This document shows positions 1 through 9,413 of a DNA stretch of 64,000 bases, piece after piece. Source of the DNA: Alphaproteobacteria bacterium (GTDB lineage Bacteria; Pseudomonadota; Alphaproteobacteria; UBA8366; Aestuariispiraceae); assembly GCA_030065235.1 (NCBI GenBank), contig JASJDC010000010.1, positions 62,001 through 126,000 of the forward strand, read 5' to 3'. A model generated the notes under the pieces. It ran no database searches. It saw only the letters and a program-made list of their open reading frames with translations, and was not told where the DNA came from. How positions within the stretch are numbered: position 1 is the first letter of the stretch; the number at the start of each line of letters is the position of its first letter. The translations under genes were made by a program, and so were the position numbers.

Positions 1-235
1 GCGCCTCGGTCAGGCCGAAGGGGGCGCCGCCTTCATGGGCGCTGGCGAAGGAACTGTGCCCCGCCGGATGCCAGTCCTGGGTCAGGATCACATGCTCAAA
101 CTGTCCGATCAGCCGGTTGATCGGCGCAACGCAAGCGTCGCCGTCCGGCACCGCCAAGGCGCCGCCGGGGCAGAAGTCATTCTGCATGTCGATGACGATC
201 AGCGCGTCTGTCGGGCCGGGCGTGAAGTCCGTCAT
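1..235 (-). CDS. pncA: Nicotinamidase / isochorismatase-family hydrolase, N-terminal part only
   Basis: The first 78 codons are present; the rest lies beyond the left edge. The translation begins MTDFTPGP and contains the family's N-terminal VIDMQNDFCPGGAL block with the catalytic Asp, then LTQDWHPAGHSSF, which carries the metal-binding Asp and His residues of nicotinamidases. These enzymes hydrolyse nicotinamide to nicotinate and ammonia for NAD salvage in the cytoplasm. The start is fixed by an AGGAGAT ribosome-binding site in the 30-base gap after leuB, so the gene is probably co-transcribed downstream of leuB. Family assignment is firm; nicotinamidase rather than another isochorismatase-like hydrolase rests on the DWH motif. 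Confidence 0.85.
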   Translation of the reverse strand, partial: MTDFTPGPTDALIVIDMQNDFCPGGALAVPDGDACVAPINRLIGQFEHVILTQDWHPAGHSSFASAHEGGAPFGLTEA

Positions 236-265
236 CCGGGCGATCTCCTGCTAGGCGGTCTGCTG

Positions 266-1381
266 CTAGGCGGCGCGCTTGTCGAGTTCTTCCAGAACGG
301 CGTCGCCCATCTGCGCGGTCGAGACGCGCTCGGCCCCGTCCGTCATGATATCGCCGGTGCGGATGCCGCGCGCCAGAACGGCCTGAGCCGCATCCTCGAT
401 CAGGTCCGCATCCTCCTGCAGGTCGAAGGAATAGCGCAGCGTCATGGCGAAAGAGAGCAGCATGGCCAGCGGGTTCGCCATGCCCTGGCCGGCGATATCC
501 GGGGCGGAGCCGTGCACCGGTTCGTACAACGCCTTGCGGCGCCCCATCTCATCGACCGCGCCGAGCGAGGCCGACGGCAACATGCCGAGCGAGCCGGTCA
601 GCATCGCCGCCACATCCGACAGCATATCGCCGAACAGGTTGTCGGTGACGATCACGTCGAACTGTTTCGGGTTCCGCACCAACTGCATGGCGCAATTGTC
701 GGCCAGCATATGCTGCAGCTCGATATCGTCATAGAGGCCGGACCCGTGCAGTTCGGTCACGGTCTGGCGCCAGAAGATCCCGGTCTTCATCACATTGGCC
801 TTTTCGACCGAATGCACCTTGCCGTTGCGTTTACGCGCCAGGTCGAAGGCGGCCTCGGCCACACGCTCGATCTCAGCCTTGGTGTAGGATTGCGTGTCGA
901 TGCAGCGCTCCGTCCCGTCCTCCAGCGTCTGCATGCCGCGCGGTTCGCCGAAATAGACCCCGGCGGTCAGTTCACGCACGATCATGATGTCGAGCCCTTG
1001 CAGCACGTCGGGCTTCAGCGTCGAGGCGTCGAGCAGCGCGTCGAAGGCGACGGCGGGGCGCAAATTGGCGAACAGGTCCATCTCCTTGCGCAGCCGCAGT
1101 AGGCCCGCTTCCGGGCGATGCTCCCAGGCCAGATTGTCATATTGCGGCCCGCCGACGGCGCCGAAGACAACCGCATCCGCATCCATCGCCGCCTGCATGT
1201 CCGCATCGCTGATCGCCTCGCCATGGGCGTCGTAGGCGGCGCCGCCGACCAGACCATGTTTCAGGTCGAACGAGACGGCCCGCCGCTTGTCCATCCAATC
1301 GATGACCTTATGAACTTCGCCGCAAATCTCCGGCCCGATGCCGTCGCCCGGCAACATCAGAAGCGTTTTGTTGGACGCCAT
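266..1381 (-). CDS. leuB: 3-isopropylmalate dehydrogenase
   Basis: Catalyses NAD-dependent oxidation and decarboxylation of 3-isopropylmalate to 2-ketoisocaproate, the third step of leucine synthesis. At 371 residues it has the usual family length. Visible landmarks are the N-terminal [10 protein letters not shown], the substrate-loop arginines in [14 protein letters not shown], the [11 protein letters not shown] segment, the catalytic Lys in KANVMKTG, the metal-binding aspartates in [12 protein letters not shown] and the NAD-binding [14 protein letters not shown]. It lies downstream of leuC and leuD on the same strand, but a methyltransferase, a low-G+C cassette and a leuD remnant now separate them, so a single leu operon is unlikely. 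Confidence 0.97.
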   Translation of the reverse strand: MASNKTLLMLPGDGIGPEICGEVHKVIDWMDKRRAVSFDLKHGLVGGAAYDAHGEAISDADMQAAMDADAVVFGAVGGPQYDNLAWEHRPEAGLLRLRKEMDLFANLRPAVAFDALLDASTLKPDVLQGLDIMIVRELTAGVYFGEPRGMQTLEDGTERCIDTQSYTKAEIERVAEAAFDLARKRNGKVHSVEKANVMKTGIFWRQTVTELHGSGLYDDIELQHMLADNCAMQLVRNPKQFDVIVTDNLFGDMLSDVAAMLTGSLGMLPSASLGAVDEMGRRKALYEPVHGSAPDIAGQGMANPLAMLLSFAMTLRYSFDLQEDADLIEDAAQAVLARGIRTGDIMTDGAERVSTAQMGDAVLEELDKRAA

Positions 1382-1473
1382 GTTCGTTCCTTAACCCGTT
1401 TCAGCATGATAGCACTTGGTCGCTCAGCCCGGTTTTATACATGCCAGCACCCGGCGTCCAACCAGGAAACACC

Positions 1474-2217
1474 ATGCCCGTCCCACGACCGGAATTTCTG
1501 CAGACCCCGTCCGGAGACTATCTCGTCTTTCCCGCCGATTTCGACATCGTTCAGCATCTGCGCGAAACAGGGCGGCACGACCCGTACCTGGTGGAGACCG
1601 CCATGCGGCTCCTGAACACGCGCAGCGATTGGGATACCGTGCTGGATATCGGCGCGCATTTGGGAACCTTCTGCATACCGCTTCACGCCGCGCGTCCGTG
1701 CCGGATCCACGCTTTCGAAGCGCAACGGCCGATCGCCCAGTTGCTGGGCGCGAATTTCGTGATCAACGGCGTGTCGCAAGGATGGGTTCACCAGGTCGCG
1801 GTTGTCGGTCCCGACGCGCCGCCGTTTCTGGAACTGCCCGTCGCGGATTTCAGCGCACCCGGGAATTTCGGCGCCTATTCGACCGATCCAGAGATCGCCC
1901 GCACCAGCTCAGCACTCCGCCTGCGCTACGAACCGCATACCGAACAGACGCCGGCGCGGACCATCGACTCTTACGCCGGCGTCGGCGGGTTCGACCGGAT
2001 CGGCCTGATCAAGATCGATGTCGAGGGCGTCGAGCTGGCGGTCATGCAAGGGTCGGTCGAGACGCTCCGCCGCAATAACTATCCGCCGATCCTGTTCGAA
2101 TGTTGGCGCGATGTCGCGTTCAAAGAAACCCGCGACGCGACCCTACGCTTTGCTAGGGACCTCGGCTATCACTGCGAGGAATTCGGCGAGAACATCGCGG
2201 CGACCCACAACGGCTAG
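1474..2217 (+). CDS. FkbM-family SAM-dependent methyltransferase
   Basis: A 247-residue protein with a class I methyltransferase fold. The SAM-binding motif I reads VLDIGAHLGTF, followed by the acidic strand end HAFEAQ, and the FkbM signature IGLIKIDVEGVELAVMQG lies near the C-terminus. FkbM proteins O-methylate sugars, polyketides or glycan ends; the substrate cannot be read here. I chose the ATG at 1474 because AGGAA lies five bases upstream; an in-frame ATG at 1441 would add 11 residues without a ribosome-binding site. It diverges from leuB and stands alone. Confidence 0.8.
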   Translation: MPVPRPEFLQTPSGDYLVFPADFDIVQHLRETGRHDPYLVETAMRLLNTRSDWDTVLDIGAHLGTFCIPLHAARPCRIHAFEAQRPIAQLLGANFVINGVSQGWVHQVAVVGPDAPPFLELPVADFSAPGNFGAYSTDPEIARTSSALRLRYEPHTEQTPARTIDSYAGVGGFDRIGLIKIDVEGVELAVMQGSVETLRRNNYPPILFECWRDVAFKETRDATLRFARDLGYHCEEFGENIAATHNG

Positions 2218-2629
2218 CGGGGTCGGCGACACAGTTCCTTTTCTTAGTCATACTTTAAGCAAACGGCAGCGCGCCAACAAATGAAACTGCTAAATGCCGG
2301 TTGGTTTGAAAATACCAAGAAGCAGATTGGGCTTGTTGCCGCCATTAATCCAGACCGCGTGCGAATTTATCCGTCCGTCTACCCGCTTAGGAAGCCTCGT
2401 CTCGTCACGCCGTGCTGTGAAGCACTGCGGCCCAAACACTCATTAAACCTTCGCCGCGCCGAGAACGTGACCCTTTACACAAGTTTACAAGTTTCACCCA
2501 ACCAAATGCTCTTTACGACCGCAAATATTGATATCTATGCCTACAAGTGCGACAAGCGCCCAAGATCGCGTGCGCCCCAAGCAGGCTTCGAGCATTTACA
2601 CTTTGCGGACAATAGTATAGGATGTAGAG
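2218..2629. other. Low-G+C intergenic region
   Basis: About 410 bases without a convincing gene. An open frame at 2281-2658 has no ribosome-binding site and protein-unlike composition, and it runs into the next gene. The drop in G+C starts here and continues through the two genes downstream, so this is probably the left part of an acquired segment. I see no terminator, tRNA or clear promoter. Confidence 0.5.
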
Positions 2630-3136
2630 ATGAATACTATTTTCACGATAGGGTATGAAGGTTCAACTATCGAAGACTTCGTCGCGACCATGAATATGAC
2701 TGGAGTCAATTTGCTCGTGGACATCCGGGAGGTACCCATATCAAGGAAGAGTGGGTTCTCCAAGAAAGCACTTTCCGCGACGATGACCAGCATTGGCATC
2801 GAGTATGTTCATCTTCGTGATCTTGGCGATCCTAAGGATGGTCGAGAAGCCTCCCGGCGCGGTGATATCGCTAGTTTCGAGAGTATATATAGGAACCATC
2901 TAGAGCTAAAAAGACCTCAGGCTGCGTTGAAACAACTGATCGAGCTTACTTCTTCAGTTCGTGGCTGCCTGCTTTGCTACGAGCGGGATCACAAACACTG
3001 CCACCGCAGCATCGTGGCCGAAGAGATGGTTAAGCGTAATCCAATTGATATTCGGCATCTTGGCGTGCGGCATGGGCTTGCTAGCGAAGCAAATCGTGAC
3101 GACCAAAATCAAGTTTGGACCCATGCTCTCGGGTGA
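2630..3136 (+). CDS. DUF488 family protein
   Basis: 168 residues. The N-terminal TIGYEGSTIEDFV, the LLVDIREVPISRK segment and the C-terminal CLLCYERDHKHCHRSIVAEEM (Cys, Glu and CHR residues) are the hallmarks of DUF488, a widespread family of unproven function. Two 60-base lines in and around the gene count at 40-43% G+C, against 72% in a counted core line, so recent transfer is likely. A weak AGGA precedes the ATG. The next gene overlaps its 3' end by 14 bases, so the two are co-expressed and probably act together. DUF488 genes are often found in accessory and defence-like neighbourhoods, but no function is claimed here. Confidence 0.75.
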   Translation: MNTIFTIGYEGSTIEDFVATMNMTGVNLLVDIREVPISRKSGFSKKALSATMTSIGIEYVHLRDLGDPKDGREASRRGDIASFESIYRNHLELKRPQAALKQLIELTSSVRGCLLCYERDHKHCHRSIVAEEMVKRNPIDIRHLGVRHGLASEANRDDQNQVWTHALG

Positions 3137-3881
3137 GGACGAAGCAATTGTAATCGTAAAGGCGGCACCCCAGGCTGGCCACAAGTACGGTGAAACAGTG
3201 TGCTGCGCAGGTATCAACCTCCAAGGAACATGGCTTCGACTTTATCCGATTTCATTCCGCACCCTCGATGAAGGCCAGAAGTTTGGTCGTTGGGACCGCA
3301 TCAGGTTCAAGTGGCGAAAGCCACGCGATGATCATCGCGTTGAAAGCCGTCGTGTCGATCAAGATAGCCTGGAAATACTAGGCGTTCTCAAGCAAAGCGA
3401 AAGAGAGCGGTTTCTAGCCAGCTCAATTGTGACTAGTCTTGATAAGGAGCGGCAACAGAGTAGAAGTCTCGCCCTGCTTAGGGCGGAGATTATCAGTTTT
3501 CGAGCCGAGGCAAAGAGCCAAGCGGAAATACGAGCGGAGAGCAGAAAGTTTGACACCCTACGCGCTCAACCTGATCTGTTTAATACAAAGCCGATAATAC
3601 CCTATAAGCCATGTCCGTATAAGTTCAAGTATCGCTATCGCACTGAAGACGGTGTTCGCGAGGGCACATGCCAGGATTGGGAAATCGAGGCCGCATACTA
3701 TCACTGGGCGAAGCGCATTGGAGGAGATAACGCACTTTCTGAAATCCAAAGAGTATTCGGGGAGGAGTATCCTTCTAAGGGCATGCTACTGGCTATGGGT
3801 ACACACTCTCAGCACCCGAACACTTGGCTAATCAATGGTATTGTCAGGTTGGATGACGTACAACAGCCTACGCTATTCTAA
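3123..3881 (+). CDS. Unrecognised partner protein of the DUF488 gene
   Basis: 252 residues from the ATG at 3123. I do not know a functional name for this family. The N-terminus has a conserved-looking beta-rich block (VIVKAAPQAG, YGETVCCAGI, WLRLYPISFR), the middle is charged and helical (about residues 80-145), and the C-terminus has cysteine/aromatic stretches (CPYKFKYRYR, GTCQDWEIEAAYYHWAK) ending in GTHSQHPNTWLINGIVR. In-frame starts at 3072 and 2961 exist but lie deep inside the DUF488 gene and lack ribosome-binding sites. It overlaps DUF488 by 14 bases and shares its low G+C. A two-component accessory system is inferred from this linkage only. Confidence 0.65.
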   Translation: MLSGEDEAIVIVKAAPQAGHKYGETVCCAGINLQGTWLRLYPISFRTLDEGQKFGRWDRIRFKWRKPRDDHRVESRRVDQDSLEILGVLKQSERERFLASSIVTSLDKERQQSRSLALLRAEIISFRAEAKSQAEIRAESRKFDTLRAQPDLFNTKPIIPYKPCPYKFKYRYRTEDGVREGTCQDWEIEAAYYHWAKRIGGDNALSEIQRVFGEEYPSKGMLLAMGTHSQHPNTWLINGIVRLDDVQQPTLF

Positions 3882-3986
3882 ACAACCCTTCGGATTCCGG
3901 TTTAACGATCGAAACGATTTCTATTAAAGAGTGTTGCAACCAGTCTCCCGAAGGCTAGAACAGTCATTTCAATTGTTAAATGTACG

Positions 3987-4309
3987 CTAACCCGCCGCGC
4001 GAGAAAGCCAGGGCTAGCTGGTGGCTTGGCCTCCCGCGAACGTATCGATCTTGCCGCTCTTCCGCAGGGTCAGGCCGATATCGTCGAGCACGTCCAAAGG
4101 GCAATGCTTGCGGAAGGCACTGAGACCGAAACTGATTTCTTCCCCGTCGAGGTCGATGATGGTCTGACTGCCAAAATCCACGGTGAAGGTAGCGTTCGAG
4201 CCGCGAACGGCATTTCAATCAGCCGGTCGATGGCTTAACGCGGCCGGCGCATCGACAGGATGCCGTTCTTGAAGCAATTATCCTAGAATATACCGGCGAA
4301 GCTGAGCAC
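3987..4309 (-). pseudogene. leuD: Decayed 3' fragment of leuD
   Basis: This stretch aligns by eye over its whole length with the C-terminal part of the intact leuD (5769-6093), from the stop codon back to the segment encoding the [13 protein letters not shown] region. It is disabled: an in-frame TAA follows the LSMRRPR segment (LPIRLPR in the intact protein), a one-base shift lies just upstream of the GSNATF-equivalent segment, and a second stop lies near the C-terminus. The 5' half is missing. The orientation matches the intact gene, and the DRE-TIM gene lies between the two copies, which suggests an ancient tandem duplication or an insertion event. Confidence 0.9.
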
Positions 4310-4380
4310 TAACAAAACGCACTGCATGCAGGGCCATCCCGGCTGACATACTCAGCGCTCGCGCCGCGACGATGGCTGCA

Positions 4381-5712
4381 TCAATAGATTCGACGCGCTT
4401 TGGGCTCCGATGGGGCGCGGGCCAATTCGAACAAGGTCTGCAGGTTTTGCGGTCGGTCCCATTCGATCTTTTCGCCGGCGCGGAGACGCGTATGGATCAT
4501 ATCCGCCATCGCCTGGACCGTGTCGGAGGCGGGGTCGGCGTCGGGCCAGATCCCCTCTTCCTGCAACCGGGCGGCCAGGGCGGCGGGTTGCGCGATGGCG
4601 GGGACGATGCGCCAGCCATGCTCGGCGCCTACGGTTTCCGGCGGTACATCGCCCGGCAGCCCAGCCGTCTGTGAGAAATTGGCCAGCACATCCCGATAGG
4701 CCAGGGCGCCCGCCACGGGTTCTTCCGGCGACGGCGGGCCGCCTGTATGAATCTTCGCCATGCGCCGCGCTGCGGGGACGAACTGGCTTCTGTCATACAG
4801 GTCATTTACGGCCTGATTGCCGGCCCTCATAAGGTTCGTCAGATAGACCAGCGACGAGGCGTGACCGTTTGTCGCCGCGTGACTCGTGAAGCCCAGCCAA
4901 GCCCCATCGGCGCCCGCCAAGACAGAGTCGATGACCGACGCATGCTCCAGCCCATTGCCGGCATGGGGATGCACCAGGATCTTGCACGGCGGGGGCAAGT
5001 AGCGGCGCAGCCAACGCACGACAGCGGCATGCTGGAAGGGGAAGTAGGATCCGCGCGGATCTTCGAACATCAACGCCTGGATGCGCGACGCATCTTGGGT
5101 CGGACCGCACAATGCGGCGATCTTCTTCACCACCGCGCAGGCGAATTCCGGCTCTTGCGTAAAGCAATCCAACAGATCGGACAGGTTGATATAGATGCGC
5201 CCAAGGCCCTCGGCCGGCTTCGGCAGCCGGTCGGCGCTCCAGGCGATCGAGGACTCCAAGGCCGCGATCACGTCATCAGGCGATTGCCCGTTGCGCGCCC
5301 GGCGCGCGACGCTGATCTCTGTATGAAAGATTACATTGGGCGGCCCGTATTCCGCCTGCCGCAGCATGGACGGGTCGGGCGTCAACGCGCTGTCCAGGAT
5401 GCGTCCGGGCGCTATGAAGGCGAAACAGAAGCGAAGATCGGCGTTGTGGTCGGCGAGCGCGCGCAGGAAATCGTCATCGACCGTGTCCCGCCCGCCCAGC
5501 GTTGCGATCACACGGTCGCGAAACCCAAGCTTGTGGGTCAGATCGAACAGCGCGTCCTTGTCGGCCAGCGTGTGCCCAAGCGGCGATCCGGTCGCCGGTT
5601 CGCGGATCGAGAGATCCAGGACATAGGCCTCGGCCTGGGCGAGGATCGCCAACTTCTCGTCGATCATGCCCTGCGCTTCCGTCAGGGCGTCCCGGTCGTC
5701 CTGCGTCAGCAT
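4381..5712 (-). CDS. Divergent HMGL-like / DRE-TIM metallolyase-type protein
   Basis: 443 residues. The fold is suggested by an N-terminal LDLSIREP resembling the D-x-x-R-D motif of the DRE-TIM superfamily (isopropylmalate synthase, HMG-CoA lyase), a following GFRDRVIATLGG strand-helix unit, and a C-terminal VHPHAGNGLEHASVIDSVLAGADGAWLGF that mirrors the HxHND...A...G metal-binding region of that family. Several canonical residues differ: HPHAGNG replaces HxHND, so the chemistry is open. It sits 56 bases downstream of leuD and upstream of the leuD remnant, same strand, probably in the leuC-leuD transcript. An aldolase or carboxyltransferase role in branched-chain or sugar-acid metabolism is possible but unproven. 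Confidence 0.5.
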   Translation of the reverse strand: MLTQDDRDALTEAQGMIDEKLAILAQAEAYVLDLSIREPATGSPLGHTLADKDALFDLTHKLGFRDRVIATLGGRDTVDDDFLRALADHNADLRFCFAFIAPGRILDSALTPDPSMLRQAEYGPPNVIFHTEISVARRARNGQSPDDVIAALESSIAWSADRLPKPAEGLGRIYINLSDLLDCFTQEPEFACAVVKKIAALCGPTQDASRIQALMFEDPRGSYFPFQHAAVVRWLRRYLPPPCKILVHPHAGNGLEHASVIDSVLAGADGAWLGFTSHAATNGHASSLVYLTNLMRAGNQAVNDLYDRSQFVPAARRMAKIHTGGPPSPEEPVAGALAYRDVLANFSQTAGLPGDVPPETVGAEHGWRIVPAIAQPAALAARLQEEGIWPDADPASDTVQAMADMIHTRLRAGEKIEWDRPQNLQTLFELARAPSEPKARRIY

Positions 5713-5768
5713 GCCTGCCTCACCATCTATTCAAACAGGGGCGCGGCCGTGAGACGATGCACCGCGCG

Positions 5769-6392
5769 TTAGCCCGCCGCGCGATACAACCAGGGCTGGC
5801 TGGCGGTTTGGCTTCCTTCGAACGTATCGATCTTACCGCCCTTCTGCATTGTCAGGCCGATATCATCGAGCGCGTTCAACAGGCAGTGCTTGCGGAAAGC
5901 GTCGAGTTCGAAGCTGATTTCTTCGCCGTCAGGGTCGGTGACGGTCTGGCTTTCCAGATCCACGGTGAAGGTGGCGTTCGAGCCACGACCGGCCTTATCC
6001 ATCAGCCGGTCGATGACCTCACGCGGCAGGCGGATCGGCAGGATGCCGTTCTTGAAGCAGTTATTGTAGAAGATGTCGGCGAAACTGGGCGCCAGCACGC
6101 AGCGAATACCGAAATCGAGCAGGGCCCAGGGCGCATGCTCGCGAGACGAACCGCAGCCGAAATTGTCACCGGCGACCAGGATCTCGGCGCCGCGATACTG
6201 ATCCTTGTTCAAGACGAAATCGCTGATCTCGGCGCCGCTATCGGCGTCATAACGCATTTCGTGGAATAAGTTCTTGCCAAGGCCGGTACGCTGAATCGTC
6301 TTCAGGAATTGCTTGGGGATGATCATGTCAGTATCGACATTGATCATATCCAGGGGCGCCGCGATGCCGGTCAGCGTGGTGAAGGCTTTCAT
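5769..6392 (-). CDS. leuD: 3-isopropylmalate dehydratase small subunit
   Basis: 207 residues, normal for the family. It forms the swivelling domain of isopropylmalate isomerase with LeuC and converts 2-isopropylmalate to 3-isopropylmalate. Seen are the start [15 protein letters not shown], the [13 protein letters not shown] segment and the substrate-binding [17 protein letters not shown] loop. I prefer the ATG at 6392 over an upstream TTG at 6404: the GGGGA just before it fits a ribosome-binding site and the family normally starts here. A small hypothetical gene separates it from leuC. Confidence 0.96.
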   Translation of the reverse strand: MKAFTTLTGIAAPLDMINVDTDMIIPKQFLKTIQRTGLGKNLFHEMRYDADSGAEISDFVLNKDQYRGAEILVAGDNFGCGSSREHAPWALLDFGIRCVLAPSFADIFYNNCFKNGILPIRLPREVIDRLMDKAGRGSNATFTVDLESQTVTDPDGEEISFELDAFRKHCLLNALDDIGLTMQKGGKIDTFEGSQTASQPWLYRAAG

Positions 6393-6437
6393 ATCAATCC
6401 CCAATCCTGTGAATGCATACGAGTCCGAGGCGCGCGA

Positions 6438-6695
6438 TCAACCGCGCCGCTTGGCGCCCCAGAACCGCGCGAAGCCCGCCGTTTCATCGACGACGCCGTC
6501 TTCGTCCATGCCGTAGCTGTCATGCGGTTCGTCGTCGAAACCTGCGCGAAGAACCTCCTCGTCCCGGGCCGCGTCGCCGCCGATCTCAATGAATTCGACA
6601 AACCAAGACCCGGTGTCCAGATCGCGGCCGAAGAGCCGACTGACGAAGCTTTCGGCCAAGCTGTTCCGGTCGCTTTCCATTGCGTCAATCATCAT
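6438..6695 (-). CDS. Small acidic hypothetical protein between leuC and leuD
   Basis: 85 residues, not recognised. It starts at tandem ATGs with AAGGAAA upstream and contains an acidic middle and end (GGDAARDEEVL, DEPHDSYGMDEDG) and a short aromatic stretch (GSWFVEFIEIG). No signal peptide or membrane segment is evident. It lies 42 bases after leuC and 45 bases before leuD on the same strand, so it is probably part of the operon. The longer frame to 6926 overlaps leuC and is not used. Confidence 0.6.
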   Translation of the reverse strand: MMIDAMESDRNSLAESFVSRLFGRDLDTGSWFVEFIEIGGDAARDEEVLRAGFDDEPHDSYGMDEDGVVDETAGFARFWGAKRRG

Positions 6696-6742
6696 CTGTT
6701 TCCTTCCCTTTTCCGGCGCGCTTCGTCGCGCTTCGGCGCGCT

Positions 6743-8149
6743 CTAGAGATAGTCCCGAACGTCGGCCAGCGCGCCCTTGATCGCGGCGGCGGCGGCCATG
6801 CCCGGGCTGACCAGATGGGTGCGCCCGCCGCGTCCCTGGCGGCCCTCGAAGTTCCGGTTTGACGTCGAGGCGCAGCGTTCGCCCGGCTTCAGTTTGTCGG
6901 CGTTCATCGCCAGACACATCGAACAACCCGGCTCGCGCCAGTCGAATCCGGCCTCGATCAGGATCTTATCCAGACCCTCGCGTTCCGCCTGTTCTTTCAC
7001 AAGGCCCGAACCCGGGACGATCATCGCGTCGACATGATCGGCCACCTTCTTGCCCTTGGCGATGGCGGCGACCTGGCGGATGTCTTCGATCCGGCCATTG
7101 GTGCAGGAGCCGACAAAGACCTTGTCGATCCGGATGTCGGTAATCTTCTCGCCGCCTTGCAGGCCCATATAGTCGAGCGAGCGTTTGATCGCCTGGGCCT
7201 TGTTCTCGTCCGGCGCGTCGGAAGGGGTCGGCACCGCGCCGGTGATCGGCGCGACATCTTCCGGGCTGGTGCCCCAGGTCAGTTGCGGCGGAATATCGGC
7301 GACATCCAACACCACTTCCGTGTCATAGACCGCGCCGTCGTCCGACGGCAGGGTCCGCCAATAGGCGACCGCCTGCTCCCACTGGCCTGCTTTGGGCGCC
7401 AGGGGTCGGCTTTGCAGATAGGCGAAAGTCGTCTCGTCCGGCGCGATCAGGCCGGCGCGCGCGCCGCCTTCAATCGACATGTTGCAGATCGTCATACGAC
7501 CTTCCATCGACAGGTCGCGGATCGCCTGGCCCGCATACTCGATGACATGCCCGGTGCCGCCGGCGGTGCCGATCTTGCCGATCAGGGCGAGGATCAGATC
7601 CTTCGCCGTTACGCCGGTCGGCAGCGCGCCGTTCACAGACACCCGCATATTCTTCAGCGGCCCTTGCAGCAAAGTCTGGGTCGCCAGCACATGCTCGACT
7701 TCGGACGTGCCGATGCCGAAGGCCAGCGCCCCGAAAGCGCCATGGGTGGCCGTATGGCTGTCGCCGCAGACAATCGTCGTGCCGGGCAGGGTGAAACCCT
7801 GTTCCGGGCCGATGATATGCACGATGCCCTGGCGCAGATCGGTCGTGTCGAAATAGGGAACGCCAAACTCGGCGACGTTCTTCTCCAGCGTCTCGATCTG
7901 CAGCTTGCTCTCAGGATCGTCGATCCCTTTCGTGCGGTCGGTCGTCGGCACGTTATGGTCGGCGACGGCCAGGGTCGCGTCCGGACGGCGGACCTTGCGC
8001 CCGGCGGTGCGCAGACCTTCGAAGGCCTGCGGGCTTGTCACCTCATGCACGAGGTGCCGGTCGATATACAGAAGACACGTACCGTCTTCCTGCACATCCA
8101 CCAAATGACTGTCCCAGATTTTGTCGAACAAGGTTCTTGGGTGTGTCAT
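6743..8149 (-). CDS. leuC: 3-isopropylmalate dehydratase large subunit
   Basis: 468 residues, full length. This is the aconitase-type 4Fe-4S subunit of isopropylmalate isomerase; it pairs with LeuD. The three cluster cysteines are seen at 349 (VGSCTNGR) and at 409 and 412 (CSMCL), with [22 protein letters not shown] and the C-terminal [11 protein letters not shown] arginine region all intact. It lies downstream of rplS, an arrangement common in alphaproteobacteria, and upstream of the small hypothetical gene and leuD. Confidence 0.98.
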   Translation of the reverse strand: MTHPRTLFDKIWDSHLVDVQEDGTCLLYIDRHLVHEVTSPQAFEGLRTAGRKVRRPDATLAVADHNVPTTDRTKGIDDPESKLQIETLEKNVAEFGVPYFDTTDLRQGIVHIIGPEQGFTLPGTTIVCGDSHTATHGAFGALAFGIGTSEVEHVLATQTLLQGPLKNMRVSVNGALPTGVTAKDLILALIGKIGTAGGTGHVIEYAGQAIRDLSMEGRMTICNMSIEGGARAGLIAPDETTFAYLQSRPLAPKAGQWEQAVAYWRTLPSDDGAVYDTEVVLDVADIPPQLTWGTSPEDVAPITGAVPTPSDAPDENKAQAIKRSLDYMGLQGGEKITDIRIDKVFVGSCTNGRIEDIRQVAAIAKGKKVADHVDAMIVPGSGLVKEQAEREGLDKILIEAGFDWREPGCSMCLAMNADKLKPGERCASTSNRNFEGRQGRGGRTHLVSPGMAAAAAIKGALADVRDYL

Positions 8150-8204
8150 CCAAGCGCGCTCCTACACGTTGCCGTCATCATTCAGCCCAAGCTGGGCCGC
8201 CATT

Positions 8205-8642
8205 CTATTCTTCAGCGTTCTCCGCCGCGGGCGTCGCTGCGGGAGCCGTTTCGGCCGCCTTGGCTTTCTTGCCGCGCACCCCGCCGCGGGTGCGTTCGGC
8301 GATCCGGGCGGCCTTACCGGTCCGGCCCCGCAGATAGTAGAGCTTGGCGCGGCGCACCTTGCCCCGGCGCACCAGTTCGATCCCATCCAGGCGCGGGGAG
8401 TAAAGCGGGAAAATCCGCTCGACGCCTTCGCCATAGCTGATCTTACGCACCGTGAAGGATGAGTTCAGGCCGGCGTTCTTGCGCGCGATGCAGACGCCTT
8501 CGAAGGCCTGCACCCGCTCGCGGTTGCCTTCGACAACCTTCACGCGCACGCGCACCGTATCGCCCGGCTGGAAGTCGGGAATGTCCTTCCCGTCCGCCAG
8601 TTTCGCCCGCTGCTCGTCTTCGAGCTGTTGGATCATGTTCAT
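8205..8642 (-). CDS. rplS: 50S ribosomal protein L19
   Basis: 145 residues. Recognised from the start [11 protein letters not shown], the [16 protein letters not shown] strand, the [12 protein letters not shown] core and the [21 protein letters not shown] end. It sits at the 30S-50S interface. Beyond the usual C-terminus it carries an Ala/Glu/Lys-rich tail of about 25 residues. It follows trmD by 15 bases in the rpsP-rimM-trmD-rplS operon. Confidence 0.98.
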   Translation of the reverse strand: MNMIQQLEDEQRAKLADGKDIPDFQPGDTVRVRVKVVEGNRERVQAFEGVCIARKNAGLNSSFTVRKISYGEGVERIFPLYSPRLDGIELVRRGKVRRAKLYYLRGRTGKAARIAERTRGGVRGKKAKAAETAPAATPAAENAEE

Positions 8643-8657
8643 CGGATCAGTCCTTTC

Positions 8658-9413
8658 TTACACAAAACGATCGGCCGGGTTCTCGGCCGTGAGATTGGAT
8701 GTGGCGCGGCCGGCGGCGTAACGCTCCCACAGATCGGGACGGCGGTCGCGGGTGATCCGCTCCGCCGCGTCACGGCGCCAGGCCTTGATTTTCGCATGGT
8801 CGCCGGACAGCAGGACGTCTGGCGGGGTCAGGCCGCGCCAATCGGCGGGCCGTGTATAGTGGGGGTATTCCAACAGACCGTCGGCGAAGCTTTCCTCCGC
8901 CAGCGAGTCCGCCGCGCCCATCACACCGGGCAGCAGGCGCAGGCAGGCGTCCAGCAGCGTCATCGCCGCCAGCTCGCCGCCGGAGAGCACGAAATCGCCC
9001 AGGCTGACCTCGCGCACGCCGCGATGCTCCAAGACGCGTTGATCGACGCCCTCATACCGCCCGCAGAGCAGGGTCACGCCGGGACCGCGCGAAAGCTCGG
9101 CCGCCATGGCCTGATCGAAGACCGGACCGCGCGGGCTGAGATACAAGACCGGACCCGGCGCGCCGGCGACGCTTTCCAGCGCCGCGTCGGCGACATCGGG
9201 GCGCATCACCAGCCCGGCCCCTCCACCGAAAGGCGCGTCATCGACGGTATTGTGTTTGCCGATGGCGAAGCCGCGGATATCGACCGTGCGCAAGGACCAG
9301 AGCCCTGTATCCATGGCCTTTCCGGCCAGGGACAGGCCGAGCGGCCCGGGGAACATCTCCGGGAACAGGGTCAGCACTGTCGCCGACCAGGGAGCGGTTG
9401 ACGGTGTGTTCAT
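8658..9413 (-). CDS. trmD: tRNA (guanine-N1-)-methyltransferase
   Basis: 251 residues. Methylates G37 of tRNAs reading codons that begin with C, preventing frameshifts. The SPOUT trefoil-knot residues are present: [25 protein letters not shown] and the [14 protein letters not shown] loop, plus the [10 protein letters not shown] segment. Its ATG overlaps the TGA of rimM (ATGA), so translation is probably coupled. Confidence 0.98.
   Translation of the reverse strand: MNTPSTAPWSATVLTLFPEMFPGPLGLSLAGKAMDTGLWSLRTVDIRGFAIGKHNTVDDAPFGGGAGLVMRPDVADAALESVAGAPGPVLYLSPRGPVFDQAMAAELSRGPGVTLLCGRYEGVDQRVLEHRGVREVSLGDFVLSGGELAAMTLLDACLRLLPGVMGAADSLAEESFADGLLEYPHYTRPADWRGLTPPDVLLSGDHAKIKAWRRDAAERITRDRRPDLWERYAAGRATSNLTAENPADRFV

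Noticed and set aside
2281-2658. 125-residue plus-strand frame before the DUF488 gene
   Set aside because: No ribosome-binding site, no family features and overlap with the start of the real gene.
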